Assembly: GCF_000972845.2 (NCBI RefSeq) | Contig: NC_040022.1 | Span: 12,201,711-12,265,710, forward strand | Direction: 5' to 3' | Source of the DNA: Larimichthys crocea | Taxonomy: Eukaryota; Chordata; Actinopteri; Sciaenidae | Length of the DNA stretch: 64,000 bases | Shown here: piece by piece, positions 36,012 through 47,623 of the stretch | Layout: each line of letters starts with the position of its first letter | Position numbering within the stretch: position 1 is the stretch's first letter | Notes under the pieces: generated by a model | Told to the model about the DNA's origin: nothing | Database searches by the model: none | What the model saw: the letters and a program-made list of their open reading frames with translations, nothing else | Program-made: the position numbers and the translations under genes

Positions 36012-39000
36012 TTTAAAAAAAAACAGGGATGAGAACTGTAAAAGAGAGGACGAGGAGGGTGACATACAAAGAGGAAAGACGCAACCTCTCATCTGACATC
36101 TGCCAACAGCTTAGAGCACCGTCGGTCATAAAACCAATCCCAGAATGCACCTTCTGTAATGCCCAGAATCCTCCTTGTGTGTCTCCCTGGCAATCAGCTT
36201 GGCAATCAACACGGAAACCACATTCAACAACCTGTACTTTACTTGTGGATGGTCTTGTATCGGCTTCTCCTCTCTTCAACAACAGTATCTCACCAGGATT
36301 CTCTGATTGGTTTGATTTGTTTTAAAGAACGCTTTTATTAAAGAGGCTCGTCACAAAGTGCTTTATAGAGTGACAGGCATGCAGAGTACAACAGAGCAAA
36401 CAGAAAGGACAAAAGGTCATGTGATTGTCGTTATGCTACTTTTGAACTCGGCGAACTGGACCGTTCCTTCGGACTGGATTCTCGTGAAGAGGACGAACGT
36501 GTTTTTAGTCTCCTGGCATTGACCAATCATATCAAAAGCTACAAGGAGAAACGTCCACCTCATTTTTCACCTCAAGACTCGACACAGTTTCTGAAGTGGA
36601 ACCTTGGTAGTAACAAAAAAATCATTGGAGAAAATTAAATGGCCACCACCTGTTGATAGTTAAGTAATAAAAACTATGAAGCAAGATGGCCGACAAATTT
36701 CTGATCAGTGACAAACTGTGAAAAACACAGAACGCCCGCCCCCAGCCTTTCTTTTTTCTAGCCTAACTCTGCAAGCGATGGAAGGAATCAGGCGCAGTGT
36801 GGTCTGAACTGTGGTGACATTTTGTTTGTATATATTCTACACATGTATTTAAAGTGTTTAAATGGCTTAAGAAACAAAGTGGGTCTCATATCAGAGAGTA
36901 AGGCAGTGCGATGAGTGACGTCTTACTGTGGAGGGTGAAATAGTTCAGTAGTCCAAATTCAGTCTGTTTCATCTCTTTTCTATCACCATCAAGGCAAACA
37001 GGGTGTGAATAGTCTAATGTGTGCTTATAGAGCTTCTAATGGTGTATATTTGTTGGTGTTTACTACAGTATCTGTGGGTTTACATGCACACCAGCTCCTG
37101 TTTAACCAGGATCATGTGCTATACTCTGAGGCGGTGCGAGGTTATCCAGGGTCACAACGAAAACAGAATATGCTAGTTTGATGCACTGGTATTGTTTTGT
37201 GTACACCTTCCACTTGCACTGACTGCATAGTTTCAACCTGTTGAGCTCAGGCTACATGTGAAACAAAGTCGATACAGCAGGATATCTCGAGGTGCATTCT
37301 GTAGCGTCAGTTGTTCAAACATTTCTTGGAGGCAGAACTGCTCCAGAAATAATTACATGCATAAGTGGGTGCAGCAAAAGTTATATATATAAATACTTAA
37401 CTAGAACAAATGTTTCTATTACGGATGCTTGAATTTGGTTAATAAAGAGGTATGACCAAGAAGTGATTCCAATTCCAATTTTAATGAACATATTTTTGAC
37501 ATTTCTGAACCATATCTTTTGACCGATACCGGCTACTATGGAAGCAAAGAAATGCCATAATAATTTATAAAAATTAAAAGCAACTGTTTACCTAACTGTA
37601 AGATTTAACAGCTACGGAATATTCATGAAACTGAAATAATGCTGAATTTATAGCATTAATATTTTTTACTTGTTTTTTTTCTTTCTTTCTTTTGTCCACA
37701 GTTCTTCCAGGTTTCCAGTCACTCGAAATGTTTTTTCTTGAATCATGTGACTGATAGAACGCGACCCAATAGACACCTTGATGTGATAATCTAATTTAAA
37801 ACACCCTCTTTTTTTTTAACTAGAATTGGACTGAACAGATTTTGAGTAGTTTTTCTGAATTTAAACAAGTGAAGTTCTGTCTTATAAATTCAGTAGTATT
37901 TAAATCTCAGAATCCGCTATTCAAATTCAAATTATCATGGCCTCTCTTTGCTTCCGTATAAGCCCACCAGTATATGAATGAGGCTCTAATAGCTAGTTAT
38001 TTGAGGTTCCTTTAGCATAGATGCTAATTTAGTCTACTGACTTTCTAAAACATCAAATACAATGAATGTAAGGATAAGTTAGTCCTTGCCAGTTCCATTA
38101 GTTCCATTTTAATTAATATTTTGATCAGTATTTGTCTTTTCTAAATGAAGCCATTGCTAACATACCAGGATAGTTTCTCCCCTAAGAAATGTTTGTGAAA
38201 GTAGACCTTCACATATGAGCTCCAGTGTTATTCACAAAACTGTGTGCATGTAAACACACTCCACGTCTTATGCATTAGGAGAAGAGTAGAAGGTCCCAGT
38301 GCCAGTATTATGAGTTTAGAAGATTAACTTAAGTTAGTGATACATGCCTGACATAGTCTAAAAGTGGGTTGAATACAGAAGTGTTTGTATGGTCAATAAA
38401 AGGGAGATCATTTTCAGGAATCCCAAAGAGCCACTGTATGTTGTATCAGGTTCATCTTTGTCTTTTTTCCAAACAAAGTTGCTTCTTTGGTCAGAAAATC
38501 AGAATAGCTATGAACAGTTTTAAAACACTCAGAAGAAAGAAAGTTGTTTAAAGTGCTTGAAACATTTAAAGCAACCAAAGAAATAGTATTACTTGTCAAA
38601 TAATAGGTTCTCTTTGGGTCAAATCTTGAACATATATTCAACTAGAGATGTGAATCAGTTACTGTATATTGTCCATATTCTAATTGGCTGATGCAGATTT
38701 GTCTTAATTTGCCTGTGAAAATTAAAAATTAGGACATTTTCCCTTCACATGGCTGTCATTGAACCTGTGACACTGTGGCTACAGTACCATCTCTGTTTAT
38801 ACAATATGACTTTATATTTAACTATTCAGATATGAGTATAATCCAGTGGTTGATGACTGTTTGATGTTCCAAATATGAGGCTCATATTTGCATGTGGATG
38901 GCATAATGGTGCTCAACAGGACAGTGTTCACACACAAAGTAACTTATTCCGAGTTATGAACCGGCTCATTGTGTATTTTGCTGCTCTAATGCCATCGTTC

Positions 39001-39164
39001 ACCGTGCTGATTATTCTCAGTTATGTGTGTGTGTGTACTGAGATCATACAGCTTGCTGGCAAGCTCAGATTAGGTTGCATTCAGTGAAAATCAGAAAACA
39101 TGCAGCTATCTTTGATTTCAATGTGTTAGCAACGTGCAGCTCAAATGTATCCCTTCTCCAGTGA

Positions 39165-39510
39165 AATGTCTCCACAATTATTGGATGGATTGGCTCAGAT
39201 TTATTTGTAAGCATTCATGGTTCCCAGAGGATGAATCCTAATGACTTTGATGATCCTCTAATACCACCATGAAATCAACATTTTTAATATTTGGTGAAAC
39301 ATCTCAACTTTAGATAGTCTGTCATTAAATGTGGTAGATGTTCATGTTCCCCTCAGGATGGTCAAAATTTTAATTTGTCAAATACTTTGATTTACAAGAA
39401 AACCAATGACAGTCCCATGAGCCTCAGCTAACTTTGTATTAGTGCTAATCAGCAAATGTTAGCAAGCTAACAAGCTAATTTACAATGGTGAACATGGTAA
39501 ACGTTATACT
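39165..39510 (+). repeat. Degenerate teleost repeat (ATGAATCCTAATGACTTTGATGATCC family), copy 1
   Basis: 'attggatggattggctcagattt...ggatgaatcctaatgactttgatgatcctctaa...gtgctaatcagcaaatgttagcaagctaacaagctaa...atggtgaacatggtaaac' is typical of a widespread percomorph repeat. Weaker copies lie at 45830-46125 and 56790-57000. Confidence 0.65.
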
Positions 39511-41477
39511 TGTGAACAATCAGTGCGTTTAATTCAAAGAACCGCCTAAGTGCAGCTTTAATGGAGCCACTTGTATGGCTGTAGACCCGCCCAATCATGT
39601 TAATATTAAAAATAGTTTTTAAATTGTGGTCATCTTACAAAGACAAATATGTGGAAAATTCAAATCTAATATATCACAAATTGCTAACTGTTGGAGACCA
39701 GCCTCTTCTGGTTCAGTGTTCAGTGACTTTAATAAGAATGTATTTGTGCTCAGCTTGTTTTACACTGATCAGTCTGTCCCCGGATACTTTCACACACACT
39801 GACCTCTGACCTACAGGAAAGAATTTGGATTCGATTTTCTCGTCGCAAACAGGAAATATGTGACATTCTAAGCAACTGACAAAGGTTGTTATTCTGTTGT
39901 CTTCTGTCTCTGCCCTGGATATATGGTGAAATATGTCATGCTATACGAACAACTGAACACCGGCAACAGCCGTCTGAATGATGGATTGATTAGCTGTCAT
40001 GATATAAGTACAGTATGTTTAAACTGGACAAACTCACAGTATAAGGTTGATGTTTTTCATGTAAGATCTTTTTTTTTAAATACATCGTAAGTATTTGTTC
40101 ACAACTTGCAGTATATTGACATTGTGGTCCTCCTGGACAGGAGGATCTTTGAGATTTTTAAAGGAATGAAAATCAGCCATACACAACTCACTTGAGTATT
40201 TTTTTTTATTTCTTAAGTATTTTTATTACAGTTTCATCTCTCTGTCAAACCAATGTGAGCTGTACAAACGCTGTTTTCTCACCAAATCAAGTCCCGATCA
40301 CTTTGTGTATGGAAGCTAAACCCAGGAAGTGATCACTTTGCCTTGTTATGACTTGTTCGTATTAGTTAACATGCTGCTTTTGCCTTTACGAAGCCTTCAG
40401 ATGTGCGCTAGCTGTAGCTGACTGTCACAGTTGTTACCCCTCATGTCTGCCCATCACATTTAAAAAAGAAAAAAAAACAGGAAGTGTGTTACCAGTGTTC
40501 AAAGAGTGTTTGCCAGTGAGCACAGTACAGATGAACCACCATGTTTAGACTGACAGACTGTAGTGAGACGACAGACTGATGCCTTTCTCCGTGACACTTT
40601 GTGTTTTTTTTGTCACCACATATCTTAAATCTCACATTCTAGGAGCCGACCTTCAAAACCACCCCCGCCCCCCCCAACTGTTGGCCCATTGAGCAGCTCT
40701 GCTGGAGCAGGTTAGAGGGTTTAGTGCCTTGCCTAAGGGTTAAGAGTGACGATAGAAACCAACTTTGCAGTCAGAAGCTCATTATGTAAACCGAGATCTC
40801 TGCAGGCCACCTTGAAGGGTCGGACTGACCTGTCCTCTGTGTCCATGGCTGGAGCAGATCTTATCTTTGCAAGTCTAGTTTGACCTTGGCCTCGTTGACG
40901 CCATGTTCAATGCTAATTTATTGGAAAATCTGTCTTGTAACCACTGGTAAGCAGTCTTTAAACACGTCACAGCCAGAGCAGGTAGAAGCAGTAGAACAGA
41001 TGTTACGTAGATCGAGTATAAACTTGTGTTCACGCAACTTTTAAGAAACTGGAGAAAAAAAAAACTGGGAAAATGTTTCAAAGATGTAGTTTTTAAATTG
41101 TTCTTGTTGGAATTTTCCATCTGCTTTTGCTATTATACTCCAATATCCTCATTTCATGGCATTTTTGGAGCAACTTCAGTCCTTTTTTTTTATAATATTA
41201 ACCCTTTGCTTGACTTCTTCAAATACATCGATGAGAGTAGAGAAAGGTGTCATGTGATGCGCTAGGTGAATGACCATGGACGGAGCAGTGCGAGCGGGAC
41301 AATCTGACGGCATGCACGCCGACCTTTGAGTGTGTCTCGGGTTGGAAACAGATTTCCTTCTCTGCCTGGTTCTGTTCTTTAGTCGATGCCACCATGTTTG
41401 TCTGAACCAATACCTGTCTGTCAGCATTAATAAATAAACATGAAATATGTTGAACAAGAAACTTGATTTGACTCCTT

Positions 41478-41492
41478 TGTGTGTGTGTGTGT

Positions 41493-41526
<34 letters not shown>
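41478..41526 (+). repeat. (GT)n microsatellite
   Basis: About 24 units with one GTAT interruption. Confidence 0.9.
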
Positions 41527-41529
<3 letters not shown>

Positions 41530-42009
41530 ATACCCTGCCATAGCTATCTGTCTATATTTAGAGAGTACTGGAGGAGGAAGAGGTGCAACACAGTGATCTC
41601 AACCTGCTGTCTTCACGTAAGATGTCTATCCAGGATCTGTCTATGGACAGCTCCATGCAGTGATGAACGAAATGTTCAGATCTTTTACTTAAAAAAATTT
41701 GTGTAGCGTCAACTTTGTGCTCTGAGCACGACTCTCTGCGAAAGGTTTGTAACATTTTACGGCACTAAGTCACACACCACCACCTATTTGACTGATTTGG
41801 CTGTAATTAGATCATATTTTATGGAGATGATTTGTGGTTTTTCCCTCTGATGTCCTCCAGCTCAACTCTGTGATACCTACAGTGGTATTACCCTCTGAAA
41901 CTGGTTGTCCTATAAATACCTATTTAAATGTGAAAAACAGAAACTGTGTTACAAGTTAAGTACTTATTCTCCTCTGACTGATATATTATTATATATTGTA
42001 TGATATTAA

Positions 42010-42165
42010 ATTACACTACCACAGATCCTTCATTCCAACAGCTGTTAGACTCTTTAACATCAGCATGACTTCACGACTTTCTTCTATATATTTTTTTTCA
42101 TGAGTCATTTCTTATCCACCTAGTGTACACGAGGCACTGTGACAATTGAATTTCCCAAGCATGTG
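42010..42165 (+). mobile_element. Probable LINE 3' tail
   Basis: 'cagatccttcattccaacagctgttagactctttaacatcagcatgac' and 'gtgacaattgaatttccc' resemble the 3' ends of teleost non-LTR retroelements (the usual form has ATCAGCTGTTAGACTCT and TGTAACAATTGAATTTCCC). The match is from memory and no coding part remains. Confidence 0.5.
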
Positions 42166-42433
42166 TTGGTACTGATGCATCACTGTGTAATATTACTGTT
42201 ATATAATGCTGCCTAAGGCTCAGCCCACATCCAGTGTTCACAGGATAAATGACATGGATTCAAAAGTGTTTTGACTGAAATTTGTTTCAGTCTCTAGCCA
42301 AGTCATCTTCCCCATTTGCAATTTGTGAAACATGTTACAGGTTACATTACTTGACGCCTGCTAAAGAAATAACACAGTGCACCACCACACCACACATAAC
42401 CATGTTCTCTATTGCAGCCATCAAGTTTAAATA

Positions 42434-42436
42434 TTT

Positions 42437-42468
<32 letters not shown>

Positions 42469-42541
42469 TGGGCCTATATTACGTATTAAACATAAATGGT
42501 AATTTAAATTTGATGTGTGTATATATATATATATATATATA
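42434..42541 (+). repeat. (TTTA)n and (TA)n simple repeats
   Basis: About nine TTTA units at 42434-42468 and about ten TA units at 42521-42541. The TA run abuts the left end of the hAT-derived element. Confidence 0.85.
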
Positions 42542-42688
42542 GGGCTGTCAATCGATTAAAAAATTAACTAATTAATCGCAAAAATTTCTGTAATTAATCG
42601 CGATTAATCATCAATAAATGTATCAATAGATTAAATGATCAAATTAATGTAGAATAAACACAGAGAAAGTATTTTAAATTCATTCATT

Positions 42689-42907
42689 TTATTGGCTTAA
42701 GGTGCACAATGCACAGTGCAAATAGAAAAAAGCCAGAATGAGGAAATATACTGACGAGTGCACTCCGGTAGTGTAGACTGGGTGTTTTGCTCTAAGGTGA
42801 TATGTTAAAGTCGTGTTACTTCTGTGGAATTTAAATTCGGCTTTGCAAACTGTGCAAATTGCCTTGTTTTTGTCCAACGAGCCGTCGGGCAACTTTTTAA
42901 AATTAAT
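42689..42907 (-). pseudogene. BED zinc-finger fragment of a hAT transposase
   Basis: Only the DNA-binding BED finger is kept. The cysteines of ICTVC and the histidines of YHLRAKH are intact, after which the frame runs into unrelated sequence and stops. In intact relatives this domain binds transposon ends. This fragment cannot encode a working transposase. Confidence 0.75.
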
Positions 42908-42949
42908 GTTCCCCTAAAATCGGTCCTTATCCAGCTTTCCGCCATAGAT

Positions 42950-43222
42950 CTCCTTAGTTAGGATAGATCATAGACATTATGCACAGACTCCTTTAGTTAG
43001 GATAGATCATAGATATATATACATAGACTCTCCTTAGTTAGGATAGATTTAGACATATACATAGACTCTGCTTTAGTTAGGATAGATCATAGACATATAT
43101 ACAGACTCTCCTTTAGTTAGGATAGATCATAACAATATAATAGACTCTCCTTTAGTTAGGATAGATCATAGAACTATACATAGACTCTCCTTAGTTAGGA
43201 TAGATCATAGACATAGACATAA
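42950..43222 (+). repeat. Minisatellite, about 7 units of about 40 bp
   Basis: Each unit reads CTCCTTTAGTTAGGATAGAT then 'catagacatatatacatagact', with small indels between units. It lies inside the hAT-derived element. Confidence 0.92.
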
Positions 43223-43437
43223 ACTAATACAAGCAGGGCCGGTTTTAGCTGTGGGCAATGTGGCGCCGCCGCAGGGCGCAGTCTCCGTGAGGGCTTTAAG
43301 TTAATGCCTCTTATACACCCATTCACACACTAATATATCTGGGAAACAAAGCTACACTTTGCCACATCCAAAATGGCGGCCGCCACCGGAAGTAAACAAA
43401 ACCGCGTTAATTGCGTTAATTTTTTTTAACGCGTTTA

Positions 43438-43438
<1 letters not shown>

Positions 43439-43478
<40 letters not shown>

Positions 43479-43500
43479 TGTGTGTCTGTGTGTGTGTCTG
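43439..43500 (+). repeat. (TG)n microsatellite at the truncated hAT end
   Basis: About 18 pure TG units, then TG with TCTG interruptions. It begins where the hAT right terminus would be expected to finish. Confidence 0.9.
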
Positions 43501-43594
43501 TTCTACTGACACTTGCAAAAAAAAATGCAATTTTTAATCTATAAAAATGAAATGAGACGTTTTCTTTGCAAAGCCTGTCCCACGTTTGACTCTT

Positions 43595-43790
43595 TCAAAT
43601 AATGGACAGGACATGGTTAGTGTAGCTTACCTTGAAATAAATGTTTTGCTTACCTCCTGACATAAGATAAGAAAATGGATGTAAATGTCATGTCTGTGTG
43701 TTTAGTACAAAGCTGAAGACAGGACATAGTTAGCGTAGCTTAGCTTAGCATAAAGACTGGGAGTAGGTGGAAACATTTAGCTCAAATTCT
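43595..43790 (+). repeat. Degenerate teleost repeat (two partial copies)
   Basis: 'ggacatggttagtgtagcttacc' and 'ggacatagttagcgtagcttagcttagcataaagactgggag' are two partial, same-strand copies of the ttagct family about 110 bp apart. Confidence 0.6.
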
Positions 43791-44142
43791 GTCAAAATCA
43801 AAATTATACATCATAAGACTTGTAATGAAAAACACAGGCACAAATGTTCTCTGTACCGACCAGCCTAAAGCTGCTCCTAAAATATGATTATGATATGAGG
43901 ACAGAGCAGGAGGTTTTAAATCTTGTAAATACAGCTCATTTCACCTTAATCTCATCTGATATATATTTATTTGGTTTTAAATTAATTCAGTGAAAAGGTG
44001 AGAATATCAGCAGTGTTTGATACATCCATTAGCACATGGTCTGCTGGTGTGTGTTTGTTCATGTGTGGACTGAATGACCCTCACAGACAGAACACCTGAA
44101 CTTTACATATTTCCTCTCCATGTTCACCGTCTTTTCTCACAG

Positions 44143-44699
44143 CCAGTCACTCTACCAGCACCTGAGGTCGAGGCAGGTGAAGTTCTGTTCAGCAGCTCCC
44201 AGCTACTCTGTTCTGGAGTTTTTTGGTGAAGGCTGCTTTGGTAGAGTTGCCAAGTGCCAAAGGCTGGAGACAGAAGAGACAGTTGCTGTAAAGATCCTCA
44301 AAGACTTTTATGATGTCAAGGACAAAGAGGTATAACTTTGGACTTCTTTTGATTCTTATGACATACAGTTACATTCCCTTTCTGTGTAGCCTCCATCACA
44401 GTATGTACTTTAAACTGTTTCATGTCTCCTGTCTTCTCTCCAGGTGTCCATGTTAGAACACATCAGTTCTAACACAAACAATTTCTCTACGGGGATTAAT
44501 TAAGTACTTCTGATTCTGATACTTCTGAGTGTCCTGAATCCAGACCAGACCAGCATCGTGACGTTCTTTGAGTGGTTTGATCATATGGGAAACACCTGTC
44601 TAGCATTTGAGATGCTGGATGGGAGTCTCTATGATCTGCTCAAAGAACAAAGAGGGAAACCTCTGTCTGTGAAAGAGGTGCGACCAATTGCACAAGCAG
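44143..44699 (+). pseudogene. HIPK-like protein kinase fragment, broken
   Basis: Two exon-like blocks encode the N-lobe of a homeodomain-interacting-protein-kinase-like kinase, a group expanded in fish. Block 1 (44143-44329, between CTCACAG and GTATAA) has the Gly loop [11 protein letters not shown] and the VAIK-type VAVKILK. Block 2 (44444-44699, between CTCCAG and GTATGT) has VSMLEHIS, then LNPDQTSIVTFFEWFDHMG, NTCLAFEMLDGSLYDLL and VKEVRPIAQ. Block 2 is interrupted at 44467-44529 by a 63-bp insertion that adds an in-frame TAA. No catalytic loop (HxDLKPxN) or DFG motif was found downstream to 47 kb, so kinase activity is not possible from this copy. A functional downstream exon set outside my recognition is unlikely. 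Confidence 0.85.
44467..44529 (-). mobile_element. 63-bp repeat-tail insertion disrupting the kinase fragment
   Basis: 'caatttctctacggggattaattaagtacttctgattctgat' is the reverse complement of the TTTATTGATCCC tail family (usual form AATTTCCC..GGGATTAATAAAGT). Removing it restores the family-typical HISVLNPDQ junction without a change of frame. It brings a stop codon (TAA). Confidence 0.7.
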
Positions 44700-44829
44700 G
44701 TATGTATCATTATAAAATGGAACCAACTATCTATTGTTCTTATACTCAGAAATGAAGAAACCTCTACCCTAACCCTAACCCTTAAACGACAACACTGGAC
44801 TTGTCCTTTCTGGTTTTGTCCTTGCAGAA

Positions 44830-45265
44830 ATAGCTCATGATGTTAGACGGACTGATGGCTTTATTGATTGATTGACTGGTTTACTAATTGACTCTCATAC
44901 TTATTCCAGTCTGCCCACCTCCCGAACTCTGATGAGTTGCTGCCTATAATGGAGGAGTCAGCAGCCAGGATGAACACCTCTGGAGCCACCACATGGTCAA
45001 CTTGTGATGAAGATCCAGCTGCCTGATCTGAGGGAGAACTTTAAATGTCACCCATAAGTAAGTGACCATGTCTCTGGTAGCAAATATCTCATGAGGGGTT
45101 GGATGGATTGATGGCTTTATTGAGTGACTGATTCACTAAATGACTGTTGTACTTGATCCAATCTGACCACCTCCTGGGCTCTGATGAGTTTCTGCCCAAT
45201 GAAGCCACCACAGGGTCATGGAGATCCAGCTGCCTGGTTTGAGAACTACCCAATATCTCCTGCGA
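44830..45265 (+). repeat. Diverged tandem duplication, about 256-bp unit
   Basis: Two blocks share 'gatggctttattga', 'gactg-tt-actaa-tgact', 'ccacctcc', 'ctctgatgagtt-ctgcc', 'gccaccaca' and 'gatccagctgcctg' in the same order. The first block is near 44854-45030 and the second near 45110-45265. Origin unknown; no protein similarity seen. Confidence 0.6.
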
Positions 45266-45829
45266 CAGCGAGCCATCAGACTGTTCTTCTGATCAAGTTC
45301 TTCGGCTGAGTCACGGCAACTTTTAGTTGCTGCTGCTCCACTGTGGAGGACTGATTAACATAATATGCTTTGATGAACTGTGACATTTTTTTTAATACAG
45401 TTGATTGTCTTGAATTAAATCAATCAATTTATCCAGTTGAAATACTTCACCAAGAGTGTTTGACAGGTTGATGCTTTGAACAGCTGTTCTATTCACACTT
45501 TTTTTTTTGTCTTTTCAATATAATTTTTAATCTTTAAAATCAAACTGACACTGAAAAATAATCAGAAATAAATAACAATAAGTGTAACTTTTGCAGCCTT
45601 TTGAGCCATCACCTTTCTGCCATCACTACCATACTGTTAATAATCAAAGGGCAGCTCTAGGAAGCTTTAGATTTGATATATATGTTATAATACAAGATTT
45701 CAGCTGTAAACAATCATATAGTGTGACAAACTGCCAATAAAAATCAGTCATCAGCCAATACTTAGGCTGATTTAAGTAACATAACTCCAGTTAGAAAAGT
45801 AGAAAATACAGGTCAAAGCTTTCTAACTG

Positions 45830-46125
45830 TAGTCAAATGTCTCTACAACCTCTGGATGGCCTGTGACAAAGACATTCATGTTGCCATAGAGATGGATCTT
45901 AAAAACTTTGATTCTTCAAATTTTCCTCCATCAAAACCAGCATGAGGTCAATATGTGAAAATATCTACCCTTATTAAAGGATTAATTGTAATTAACTTTA
46001 ATTAAGACCTTAAACTAATAACATTCCCATCAGCCTGAGCTCCACTTGACTTGTGACTGTATGACTCAAAGTCTGAGCATGCTAACAAGCCAAATTAAGA
46101 TGGTGATCACGGTAAACATCAGTGT
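45830..46125 (+). repeat. Degenerate teleost repeat, copy 2
   Basis: 'caaatgtctctacaacctctggatggcctgtgacaaagacattcatgttgcc' and 'gagcatgctaacaagccaaattaagatggtgatcacggtaaacatcagtgtg' match the scheme of the repeat at 39165-39510 in a more decayed form. Confidence 0.55.
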
Positions 46126-46179
46126 GTCAGCAGCTACAAACAGCACAGAACACACTCTTCTTTACCTTTAAAGGTCATA

Positions 46180-46185
46180 TTTATT
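46180..46185 (-). terminator. Candidate distal poly(A) signal of prpsap2
   Basis: AATAAA on the minus strand, about 1.28 kb after the prpsap2 stop. The 174-codon open frame at 46185-46709 (minus) would then fall within the 3' UTR. Inference only. Confidence 0.3.
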
Positions 46186-47215
46186 CATATTAAGTGCAGA
46201 AAATAAATACAAAACATTTTTGGAACACATCTGGTAAAGTGACAAAGACCTGCTTCAGTCAAGTTTTGCTCATCAGAAAAAGTTTCAATAGACTCCTCCA
46301 GCTGTAGCTGCAGTTTGGAACGAGTGTGTGTTTTTTGTCTTTTTAACTCAGGTAGAATGTGTTTAACTTCAGTCTCTCGTGATGATCTCAGGATCAAGAA
46401 TTCATTTTCCAAATGATTAAGAATAACTTTCCACTTCTGACCAGAGTGACACTGCAGCGACTTTAAATGTGGACCTGGCAGCTTTACAACAGTTTCTTTG
46501 TGAGTGGCAGCGCCTCCGGCTGGAGGACGACCGCTCTGTGGCGTGAACAAATAGAAAAGATGAGCAGGCATTGAGACCATGGCACAACGTTCGTATGGGT
46601 GACTCATGAAGACAGAATTTAACGAGTGCGCTGCCATGTAATGTTTCAAACATCCAATTAACCAGACTGAGAAAAGATTTCCTGCCTGAATTCCAGTTCT
46701 GTTTAGCAATTAGTACATTTGACACCAGATTAGCAGCTAAGTGCTATGGCAACCACGCAGACAAATGGCTAGCTGGTAGGACTCTATACTAACTAGATTA
46801 GCAGCACATTCACACACTACATTAATAAACAAGGATCTGACGGAGGGTCAAACACACGCTCTGATAGACAAGTTCGTTAGCCGGGAGCCTGCATATTCCT
46901 GGGTTAATTACAAGGGCCGATAAGAGTTAGCTCTGTTAGTGGAGACGCGACTGCGTGTCGGAGTAATGAAGGCCTGTGTGTTGGGAGCATGTCCTGTCGA
47001 AGGCACTGACACTCTTTCTGAATATTAGCGATAAAAGATTGTACTGCAAGGAACATTCGACGCTAACAGATTTGTTCTCGCACTAAGATTTAACATCGAC
47101 ATTCATTTCTATGGAAACACACACGATGGAGAGGCGACTGGAGGTGAGAGTTTAAAAAAGTGAGGTTTGGTTTGAGAAGAGGGGGCAGCCACTATAGAGA
47201 TGATTAACATCCATT

Positions 47216-47425
47216 CAGGTGTGTGTGTGTGTGTGTGTCAGAGCTACAGAACAAAACTAGTGTGTAGAATTGTGTTCAGGCATCATCTATGTTAAGCTGC
47301 ACTCAAAGGAAAGGGTTAGCAGTTATATTTGCATGTTATGATACAATTTCAGTGTTTGACATTCACCCCTATGTGTGCGTGTGTGGGTGTGAAGAGATGT
47401 GTGTAAAGGCAAATGATATGTATAT

Positions 47426-47458
<33 letters not shown>
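47216..47458 (+). repeat. GT microsatellites in the prpsap2 3' flank
   Basis: Short GT tracts at 47217-47238 and 47429-47458. The second ends seven bases before the prpsap2 stop codon region, so the transcript would carry a CA repeat just after the stop. Confidence 0.85.
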
Positions 47459-47460
<2 letters not shown>

Positions 47461-47464
47461 CTGT

Positions 47465-47623
47465 TCAGTCGTCCACTCCGATGTTGCGAAACAGGTAGGA
47501 CATGGACTCTCCGTTGTGGATGCGGCGGATGGCCTCCGACAGGATCATGCTGATGTCGACCGTCTTGATCTTTGGACACTGCAGCTTCTGCAGCTCGTGG
47601 GGGATGGTGTTGGTCACCACCAC
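47465..47623 (-). CDS. prpsap2: prpsap2 coding exon 10 with stop
   Basis: 52 codons, [20 protein letters not shown] to RNIGVDD, then TGA. Acceptor CCTTCAG. Confidence 0.97.
   Translation of the reverse strand: MVVTNTIPHELQKLQCPKIKTVDISMILSEAIRRIHNGESMSYLFRNIGVDD

Larger units (their letters stand above)
36012..41999. other. 3' UTR of ppp1r9b (part) and intergenic DNA
   Basis: No coding exon recognised. It contains several AATAAA/ATTAAA motifs, a degenerate repeat at 39165-39510 and a GT microsatellite at 41478-41526. The first kilobase or more is probably ppp1r9b 3' UTR. Confidence 0.5.
42542..43438 (-). mobile_element. hAT-derived element with a BED zinc-finger remnant
   Basis: The left end, AGGGCTGTCAATCGATTAAA, then 'ttaatcgcgattaatca', is the familiar terminus of a teleost hAT family. 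The right end has 'gcgttaattgcgttaattttttttaacgcgttt' but lacks the expected terminal CAGCCCT and runs straight into a GT repeat, so it is truncated. On the minus strand, 42689-42892 encodes a BED-type finger: LPDGSLDKNKAICTVCKAEF, then HRSNTTLTYHLRAKH (C-x2-C...H-x4-H), typical of ZBED/hAT transposase N-termini. The catalytic domain is missing, and a minisatellite fills much of the interior. Confidence 0.8.

Noticed and set aside
42950..43222. CRISPR-like array (regular repeats of about 40 bp)
   Set aside because: Units are contiguous without unique spacers, in a vertebrate nuclear context and inside a transposon. It is a minisatellite.
44467..44529. Reading the 63-bp insertion in the kinase fragment as a tiny intron
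   Set aside because: A GT...AG reading is possible by shifting one base, but joining then gives HIMS followed at once by a stop, whereas simple removal restores HISVLNPDQ. 63 bp is also very short for an intron, and its content is a known repeat tail.
46417..46725. 102-codon Ser/Arg-rich minus-strand frame
   Set aside because: Overlaps the 174-codon frame in another phase and shows no domain.
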